The notes below the pieces were generated by a model. It saw only the letters and a program-made list of their open reading frames with translations, did not search any database and had not been told where the DNA came from. A DNA stretch of 64,000 bases from Rhododendron vialii (Eukaryota; Streptophyta; Magnoliopsida; Ericales; Ericaceae): the NCBI RefSeq assembly GCF_030253575.1, contig NC_080569.1, positions 7,358,001 to 7,422,000 of the forward strand. Direction: 5' to 3'. Numbering within the stretch: the first letter of the stretch is position 1; the number at the start of each line of letters is the position of its first letter. Below, in pieces: positions 56,955 through 64,000 of this stretch. Made by a program: the position numbers and the translations under genes.

Positions 56955-59048
56955 TTAGGCCACCATCTGCTCCTGCTCTAAATAAAACTGCTCCACCCAT
57001 GAAGGGAGCACCTCAGAACCTCCACTATTCAAATGATACTGCTGATACTGATCTTCAAAATTAAAGTGGCCAGGCTTTGCTGTTGGTGCATCCTTCACCA
57101 GGGACTGAACCCAAGACACATCCGGCTCATCACCGGGGGTCAACATTGAGGCTGTTGGGTTAGCGGAACTGCTATTACTACTGCTTCTGAACCCAAAAGA
57201 AGCGGATTTCCTCAACTTGTTCAGCTCTTCTTTCTGAATCCCCCACTCCAACTTCCCATCGGCAGATCCCCAATCCGAAATGGTCGAAGGCAGTACATTT
57301 GCAGCAGAAGACGGTGAAGAAAGCCCAGAGAGACGGTTGTTCACAGTGCTTCTGTCGATGAAGCTGTGGCTCCGTTTCGCAAAGGCAGCTGCCCTTGAGT
57401 TCAAAACTGCTGCTGTGGCAGCCCCCGACATGTCCATCCCAAACGACGGTGGTGCCCTCACTGGTGAAGATGAAAGGCTTGTGGGGTAGCTCGAGCGGAG
57501 CTGCTGGTTCATGTTCTGGCGAATCTGCATTCCAGTAGGAGACTGCACTTGGGATGCAGAGTTATCCATAGAAAGTCCCTGTAACTGAGAAAAAACTGCA
57601 GGATCTATAGATCCAAAAATATCGTCAAGATTACTCGGTTTCACGCCTCTGATTCTATTCAAATCTCCACCAGAGGCGGCTGCAAAAGCTGCAGCAGTGG
57701 CCAAATTATTGTTCCAACTGGTTGGGGAGGAGAGACTTGATATCTCATCCATCAGCTGTTGTTGCCTACGGCGATGACTTTCAAGCCCACCAAGGAACTC
57801 ACCATCTAAACCCATGTCTCTAGCCCTCAACGTTGTTTTCAACCTACTTCCAGGAAGCTGCAGGGTCGGAGGCTGGTTTTGCCACATCGACCCACCCATT
57901 GGAGAGGAACCTCCCGAAGGACTCATGGGAGGCGTTGAGTTGGACGGCATCAAAACAGACGGAGAACCAAGAGAAAATGGACTCATCAATGTCATATCCA
58001 ACGAAGAAGCATCGTTTGAAAATGATCTAGGAGAAGGCATTCCTGAACCCGTTGATGCATACAATGGTCGGAGTTCTTCGGGCTTGTGAGCAAAGAAGCA
58101 CACCCTTCTACTGCACCCTGTCTCGTCTTTGCAGAGACGCGTTCGATACTGAGCAGGGTGGAGCCAGCACTCGAAAATTCCATGCGCATACTCACAAAGG
58201 TCACCTTGCCTACATGTTCCCTTTCGAAACTCTGGACAGGGCACGCAACTGTAATGATATTTCCGGGGATCACGACGCCTAGCGTTTTCCCCTGGATGGA
58301 CAAACGGGCACTCTGTCCAGTCGTGGGAGTAAGCCCTCGAGCAAGGCTTCACCTTGAACGTATACATTCTAAACTCATCGGTCCCATATATCCCATTGTT
58401 TATGTCAGGGAGAGAGAGATCGATAGGGTACTCTTTCTTCTCACTACCGTCTTTGGAAGCTGCCTGTGGGAGTATCTGTTGATCAGCCAAGAGACATTCA
58501 TCCCCAATATTACCGCTACAGCCCTTTAGCAGGGACTCCAGCATCTTCTTCCTCGAATTGAAGGAAGAACTCACAGATTGAACAATTAGGTCACAGGGTC
58601 GGTTCCCATTAGAATCAAGGGAAATGGGGTCGGCGGAAGCATGGAGCAAGAGCTTGACTACGTCAGGCGAAGAAGCAGAACCACCGGCTACAGCACAGTG
58701 GAGGGCAGTGGCTCCATCGGAACCACTAGCCTTGTTAACATCAGCTCGTCCGGTTTCAAGTACGTAACTCAAGATTTTCTTGCTGCCAAACATGGCTGCA
58801 ATCATGAGGGGTGTCCTCTCTTCAAACCCCATCTTGTTTGAGCCAATTCTTCTACCATACCAGCAGCTCGACTGTTCGATATCAAGACCCTCTTCTTCCG
58901 TCGCGATTTTGAAACCGACCAGGTCATCGGAGGCAGATAGCTCGAGCGGATACGGAAAACTCCCCAAATCTCCCTCTTTTGGTTTGGATTCACAATCCTT
59001 CATGATTACACCAGGTGGACAAGGTTCCCACTTGGAATCAATAAGCAT
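56955..59048 (-). CDS. Ankyrin-repeat tandem CCCH zinc-finger protein (RR-TZF family)
   Basis: A 697-residue plant RR-TZF protein, most like the long Arabidopsis C3H30/56/66 group; members shuttle between nucleus and cytoplasmic RNA granules and act in stress responses. Two ankyrin repeats (about 78-155: ERTPLMIAAMFG, GATALHCAVAGG) precede a Cys-His arginine-rich motif (C236-x5-H242-x4-C247-x3-H251). Two CCCH fingers follow: C271-x7-C279-x5-C285-x3-H289 and C306-x5-C312-x4-C317-x3-H321, separated by 16 residues as in the plant family. The long C-terminal half is Ser/Met/Gln-rich, with DVSWVQSLVKDA and a terminal WVEQFYLEQEQMVA. The open frame extends 11 codons upstream (to 59081), but a splice acceptor (tttcgtag, exon from 59062) separates that stretch from the next ATG, so I start at 59048. 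There is no intron inside the coding region. Confidence 0.9.
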   Translation of the reverse strand: MLIDSKWEPCPPGVIMKDCESKPKEGDLGSFPYPLELSASDDLVGFKIATEEEGLDIEQSSCWYGRRIGSNKMGFEERTPLMIAAMFGSKKILSYVLETGRADVNKASGSDGATALHCAVAGGSASSPDVVKLLLHASADPISLDSNGNRPCDLIVQSVSSSFNSRKKMLESLLKGCSGNIGDECLLADQQILPQAASKDGSEKKEYPIDLSLPDINNGIYGTDEFRMYTFKVKPCSRAYSHDWTECPFVHPGENARRRDPRKYHYSCVPCPEFRKGTCRQGDLCEYAHGIFECWLHPAQYRTRLCKDETGCSRRVCFFAHKPEELRPLYASTGSGMPSPRSFSNDASSLDMTLMSPFSLGSPSVLMPSNSTPPMSPSGGSSPMGGSMWQNQPPTLQLPGSRLKTTLRARDMGLDGEFLGGLESHRRRQQQLMDEISSLSSPTSWNNNLATAAAFAAASGGDLNRIRGVKPSNLDDIFGSIDPAVFSQLQGLSMDNSASQVQSPTGMQIRQNMNQQLRSSYPTSLSSSPVRAPPSFGMDMSGAATAAVLNSRAAAFAKRSHSFIDRSTVNNRLSGLSSPSSAANVLPSTISDWGSADGKLEWGIQKEELNKLRKSASFGFRSSSNSSSANPTASMLTPGDEPDVSWVQSLVKDAPTAKPGHFNFEDQYQQYHLNSGGSEVLPSWVEQFYLEQEQMVA

Positions 59049-59061
59049 GGAATGATGTCTT

Positions 59062-59903
59062 TCTACGAAACACAACCACATAGACAGTCAACGAATACTC
59101 TACAGGAATATCAATTTCAAAAATGGGTACTTTCTTGAAAAGAGATTACAAGCATAACAAATGTCCAAGATGAAAGACAATTAGCAAGAATTACAAACAA
59201 CTCATCGGAATATTTTGCTGCAACCATACAAGGCCCCGTTCCCTAAGATTTTTATTTTTTAAATACTTATTTTCCGTTATTCTCGTTTTACGCAACATGT
59301 TATTCTCTCACAATATATCACTTTTAATTTCAAAAATAAGCACTTATTTTAAATATATTAGCCAGCAGAACACACCCAAAGAAAAACTTTAAAGCTACAA
59401 GTTTTAAATGCATCTAGAAAACAAGGAAAGTATAATGGAAATCGTCCAAATTCCTTCCACATCCTCGAAAGCACAAACCTAAAATTCAAAAAGCCCCATG
59501 CACAAGTCCAATTGTGAACTAGTAACGACATCTTATGCTTCCGAAATACAATTTTTGTTGTTGTAAATCCAGGCCATGTTAGGTTGACCAACTTGACCGG
59601 AATACTATGTGCGGATAATTCATTATCATGGGTTACCAAAGTAATACTGAGGGTATTATCAAATACCACACCCAGAGGGGTTACACATACATCAGTGCTC
59701 TATCAGCTGTTTTTTTTTTTTTTGCTAAGCATGCTCTATCAACTGTTGTATTCAAATAGGCTCAAAGGTGTTAGACATACCTTGATTTTGATTCTATCAG
59801 AGAGGAAAATCCAGAGTTGTTTCTCCAGAGTCCAAACAGAACTCGAACTGCTTCGCAAAAGAACAGACCCCTCTTTAATTCAGAAGACCGGGCAGAGACT
59901 TCA

Positions 59904-59944
<41 letters not shown>

Positions 59945-60010
59945 GAGCGAGAGGGAGAGGGAGAGGGAGTTTTTTCTTTCCTTGCTTTCGTCCTTTTGTG
60001 TTAAGGTCAA
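59062..60010 (-). promoter_or_regulatory. Spliced 5' leader and promoter of the CCCH gene
   Basis: A donor (exon end 59781, followed on minus by gtatgtct) and an acceptor at 59062 frame a leader intron of about 720 bp. The upstream leader exon contains a (CT)n run on the minus strand (59907-59938 on plus). Leader introns and pyrimidine-rich leaders are usual in this family. A TATA-like tttatac on minus lies near 60022-60028. Confidence 0.5.
59907..59938. repeat. (GA)n microsatellite in the CCCH leader
   Basis: About 16 GA units on plus, that is CT on the transcribed sense strand, followed by impure GA repeats to about 59968. Confidence 0.95.
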
Positions 60011-60029
60011 AAAAGTCGACCGTATAAAA

Positions 60030-62869
60030 GTACGGGGGCGCCTTTGTCTTCCCTCTTTGCCCACACTGGTTGAAATGAAACGCAAATTCGAATTCAAATG
60101 AAATGCAACTCTTTTTTGCAATGGACCCCACACTCCACTTAAAACCCTAGTAGCGCCACGTGTCGGACCGTAACTGGAAAATATGACTTTAACCAAAAGG
60201 GCTTTTGATTAGATTCCCGGTGTGATTATTCAGTGGTTCCGGAGCACAGTCATATATGGCTTGTTTTTCTTTTTTTTTTGATCCTTCATATATATGGCTT
60301 GTTCATTTGGTACTTTAGACCTGTTCGTTTTGGAATTTTGGATTTAAATTTATAGGTAATAAATGTAAAAAGAAATAAAGTAATGATTGAAAATATGGAT
60401 GATGATTGGATAGAGATAGAGAGAAAAATGAGAGTAATGATTAGAAGAAAATAAGATAATAATTAGAATCCAAAATTCAAAACTCTTAAACGAAAGGGGT
60501 CTTAAAGTTCTTGCGCACGGTTTTTAATACATTTTTTTCTATCTCTCTTCACTCAAACCTCTTTGAAAATCCAAAACGAACAAGCTAGTTTTTCAAATCA
60601 TACCGGCATTGCACATTAACGTGGAATTCATATGTTGAGGTGAGTTCACGTTATATTTTTTGTGTTAAGACTAATGCCAAAATACCATATTTTCATTAAA
60701 AATACCATTTTGTTCATTTAGATAATATAAGGATAAGGAAATGAGTTTCTTGAATAGTGGGTATATTTGGTCTAAATATGGAAAATACCTTTTAGTTGAT
60801 TGGAGTAAACTTACCCTTATTCATGAACTCGGCGAAAATGTGTGGCATTGAAGTTTCGGAACAACATGTGACCGTGTTCTGGGAGAACTGAATCGTTAGA
60901 TGAAGTTTTGGGTCACGGCGTTTGTTTTAGTTGAGGAGTGGGGGATGGCGTGGATGGACCTTCATCGTCAGTTGCAGAACCTGGTTCTTCTATCCTCACC
61001 GGAATGTCTCTTTACGAGACGGCCGATTTGGGCCGTTGTTATATTCGGGTGATGTTACTGATGGTTGGTCGGTTGTCGTTTGGAATATTATAACCGGGGA
61101 TGAGCTCCTCGCCGGTCCATTTCCATAGGCTGGATCGTCAATTTTGTTTGTTTGTGAGCATTTTTTGGACCCAGTTTGATTATCGAAACCGTTCATAAAT
61201 TTAGAGCTCATCGAGAGTATTCATCATGTCAAAATCAAATTGATCGGATATCGTTCGATATGATTTCGGAACATATTTATTTTAGAAGGAATAACAAGAT
61301 TACAACATAGGAACCCATTTAATTCATTTATCTCACGACAAATGCATTTTGAAAGTATATCAACCTGCGTCTAATCAATTTGATTTCTTGCATGACAAAT
61401 GTTGACGACAAACTCTAAAACGTGAACAGACAAATCGAGCGGTCCAGAGGATCCTCCTCCTTAATTATTCGGTGATCTTGGGCATCGTTACGTGGTGCCT
61501 CAACACCGGACACTGTGAAGCCTATTTGAGATCCACTTTAACACTTTGAACCGTTAACGGCGTTAAGTTTCAAATTTGATGGTAACATCAATCATATTAA
61601 AATCATGTTTATCTTATATCAATTGATACGTTTTCGGATAATTAAAAAAAAATATTGATACGTTTTCGAAACTTTCTTTCCCATAAATATATTTAGGAAC
61701 TGAAAATCGAACAAATTAAGAGTTAAAAAATTCATGAACAGCGAAATGGGAAGACTTTTCCTGATTAAAAAAGGGTAGCAAAATCAATGGATACGATTCG
61801 GTTTGAATGGATCTATGTCGTGGTTCAGTTTTTTTTTTTCTTTCTCTCATTACGTATCAAACTCGTTATCTTCCGCAAAAATAATTATGGAATGTTGACT
61901 AATTAATTTTTGTGGACATTCTAAACCAAAAGGTCGGAGATAAGAGCCTGCACGAGATATGGTCTGGGGAAATGGGAGATGCCGGCAAGCGGGATGCATG
62001 ACAGTGGTGCCGAGCACTCCATTCGATCATTCATCTCGGTAATCGACGGTTCAGATTTTTGCCGAGCAATCTATGACTTAGATTTGTATACGCTCAAATT
62101 CAATCCAAATTGCACGCGCCAAAATAAACGGCCGAATCGGATCTTGGCACCTCTCGGCACGGCAGGGAAGCAGGGATGCTGCTAAGCAGAATCTTGACTA
62201 CTTGGTTGTTAACTTGTTGCGTAGTAGTAGCAGTTTGTGTCTTCTGAGCTCAGCCATGGGTACACCAAATATTTTTTACATTGTGTGCGACACATTTTGG
62301 GGTCTCACACTAATAATTGAAGATATTTAAGTTATTTAACAATTTATTATATGAACTCTTGCAAAGAAATCAGTTTTGTTCTGATATTGCTAAATGCTTG
62401 ATTAATTCATTTAATTTTTGTTGCTGCAAATTTAGAGACGAAAATCGATCAAATTCTTGTCGATATTCAATTGAGTTGATTTTTTCGCAATCACTCTTAA
62501 AACATGTTTTGAACAAGTTAAACGATTCCGATCATTTGTATGAGAATGCAAAATGAGTTCCACACAATCTGATGTTTATTTGACGTGGAGCAAAAAGTGC
62601 ATCCACAATTATTTTATTTTATTTTATTTTATTTTATGGGTACCTATCTTTTGGGTTTGGAGTACATGCTTATATCTATATCAACGTTGGATCTAACAAG
62701 GAATGAGTCAACTTAAAGAAAGAAGAGAAGGTCAAAATTGTTCATTATATTTACTACGACTTGTTCCTCTTTGATTTTTTTATTTCTAATCAGAGATTAA
62801 AGCTTCTCTCTGCCCTTACAAAGTATGAAAAACTTGGTCAATATAAACACCTTATTTTGTAGTAAAAGG
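60030..62869. other. Intergenic DNA without recognised genes
   Basis: Beyond the CCCH promoter, 60318-60505 is a likely MITE (gacctgttcgttttggaatt mirrored by aaactcttaaacgaaagggg). A ttatt/tttta microsatellite lies at about 62612-62638. An open frame at 60931-61128 lacks any family similarity. Confidence 0.4.
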
Positions 62870-62877
62870 TTTAGGAA

Positions 62878-63474
62878 TAGGGCTGTCAAGTGAATCAAGT
62901 TACTCGAGTTTGAGCTCTTGTTTGTTCGTTACAAACTTGTTTAGCCGGTTCCAGAAACCTTCTTAAAAAATAAGCAACTTATTTCACATTTTCAAACTCA
63001 AAAATAATATAAATAAAAAATAAATTTTCAATTTTTTTTTGCATCGTATAAAAGATCTCGATGAGATCTTTCAAACAAGATCCATATTGCATATTTTTAG
63101 ATTTTAATAAATCCATAATTTTTTAGCTTGAAATTGCATTCTTAAAAAATAAGGATTTTTTTTCCCTTTCTGGAACGGGCTAGATTGATTTGTTACATAA
63201 TCAAACAAAGCTCGAACATTTTTTTGAAGCTAGTTAAGATTTCAAGCCAAGCTTGAATAAGTTACTACTCGGCTTGTTCGGCTTATTATGTATTCCTATA
63301 AAAAAAATCCAAGCTACTTGAGATCGGCTCGTGTTTGGCTTGATTAAAACTCGTTTTAGATCGGCTCGTCTCATAAACAAGCTAAAACTTGAACATATTT
63401 CGAAACTCGTTAAATTATCAAACCAAGCTTGATCAACTAACTACTTGACTCGTTTGGCTCGTTTATCACCCCTA
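62878..63474. mobile_element. Non-autonomous hAT element, 597 bp
   Basis: The termini TAGGGCTG and CACCCCTA are inverted repeats with one mismatch, and the 8-bp direct repeat tttaggaa occurs at 62870-62877 and 63475-63482. The right third is rich in ggctcgt and aagcttgaa words, tying the GAGCTCG-type fragments at 16.5 and 42.7 kb to this hAT family. Confidence 0.85.
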
Positions 63475-63482
63475 TTTAGGAA

Positions 63483-64000
63483 CTAAATTGACCTAACCCT
63501 GTTTTATAAGCCAAAACCAATATACCAAAACAGAAGCAAAGGGCAAAGAAGGTTAGTGCCTCAGTGGTACATTAGGTTGTGGGAAGGAAGAGGAATAGCA
63601 AAGAATTTTTTTCCTCCCAGAGTCCACAAACACATGGGTCCAGTACTGTATTTGGCGATGAAAAATTTGATGACGGACGATCAAATAGTGTTCAACGGTG
63701 AAGATTGTGATGGAGAAAAAAAGTCCATTTGGGTTGGCCATTGTGGGGCACTTTCAGCACATCAAGACACATCGGATTGCAATATCAGACTCCGTATTGG
63801 GTAAGTGGCGGGACCGGTGAAAGCAACCAAAGGAGGGCTGCTTTTCCCCCCCCCCCCTGACACCCCACCCCCCCCGGCCCCACACCCCATTTCCCATATT
63901 ACCCCCTCCCCTCCCCCCATTTTACTTCTCCTGCCCCTCCCTCCTCCCATTTACTTTTTTTTTTCTCTCTTCTTCTCCTGCTTCCCCCCTCCGTCCATTT
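63483..64000. other. Unassigned right edge, pyrimidine-rich
   Basis: A plus-strand open frame (63556-63804) has no recognisable motif. From 63840 to the window end the sequence is C/T-rich with several C runs. A gene may begin beyond the edge, but nothing here proves it. Confidence 0.3.

Noticed and set aside
59049-59081. Upstream in-frame ATG of the CCCH gene (11 extra codons)
   Set aside because: It lies on the intron side of a good splice acceptor at 59062, so it is unlikely to be in the mature mRNA.
60931-61128. 65-codon frame with a Trp-rich composition
   Set aside because: No homologous motif, no splice-consistent neighbours; treated as chance.

Overview
The window is plant nuclear DNA, almost certainly from a core eudicot. 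Genes have GT-AG introns, several proteins belong to plant-only families, and the gene-poor DNA is packed with MULE, hAT, Stowaway, Copia, Gypsy, LINE and SINE relics. It holds seven protein-coding loci in about 64 kb. I cannot name the species.

Layout. A single-exon MAPKKK13/14-type kinase lies at 1.3-2.8 kb (minus), then a 2-13 kb block of transposon relics. That block contains a 5'-truncated LINE, a 2.85 kb solo Gypsy LTR and a hAT > solo LTR > MULE nest. An AP2C-type protein phosphatase 2C with four coding exons is at 13.6-15.8 kb (minus). After another repeat block (solo Copia LTR, two Stowaway MITEs, a 1.6 kb hAT) comes an IDM1/ROS4-type PHD-GNAT histone acetyltransferase with ten coding exons at 23.0-31.4 kb (minus). 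A PHF5A/SF3b14b-like gene at 35.8-36.1 kb (plus) carries two in-frame deletions. A repeat-rich 38-49 kb block precedes the ER omega-3 desaturase FAD3, with nine coding exons, at 49.7-53.0 kb (plus). It is followed by a VARLMGLE-motif (DUF3741-like) protein at 54.7-56.0 kb (plus) and an ankyrin + tandem CCCH zinc-finger protein at 57.0-59.1 kb (minus). The last 4-5 kb has no recognisable gene.

Context. From what I know of Arabidopsis, FAD3, PHF5A, AP2C1 and MAPKKK14 lie close together on chromosome 2 (At2g29980-At2g30040), and a MAPKKK13-PP2C-PHF5A trio sits on chromosome 1. The window looks like the same ancestral block, expanded by transposons and with IDM1 in between. The kinase and the phosphatase, which has a MAPK-docking motif, would act on opposite sides of MAPK signalling.

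Most unusual structures: (i) about 1.5 kb of DNA upstream of FAD3 exists as two diverged tandem copies carrying different transposon insertions, so each copy shows the empty sites of the other; (ii) one of those insertions is a 1171 bp nested palindrome with MULE-type 9-bp target duplications; (iii) the PHF5A copy has lost a zinc-binding cysteine. Insertion calls rest mostly on target-site duplications read directly from the sequence. Gene models are inferred from open frames, splice sites and phase, with no transcript evidence.
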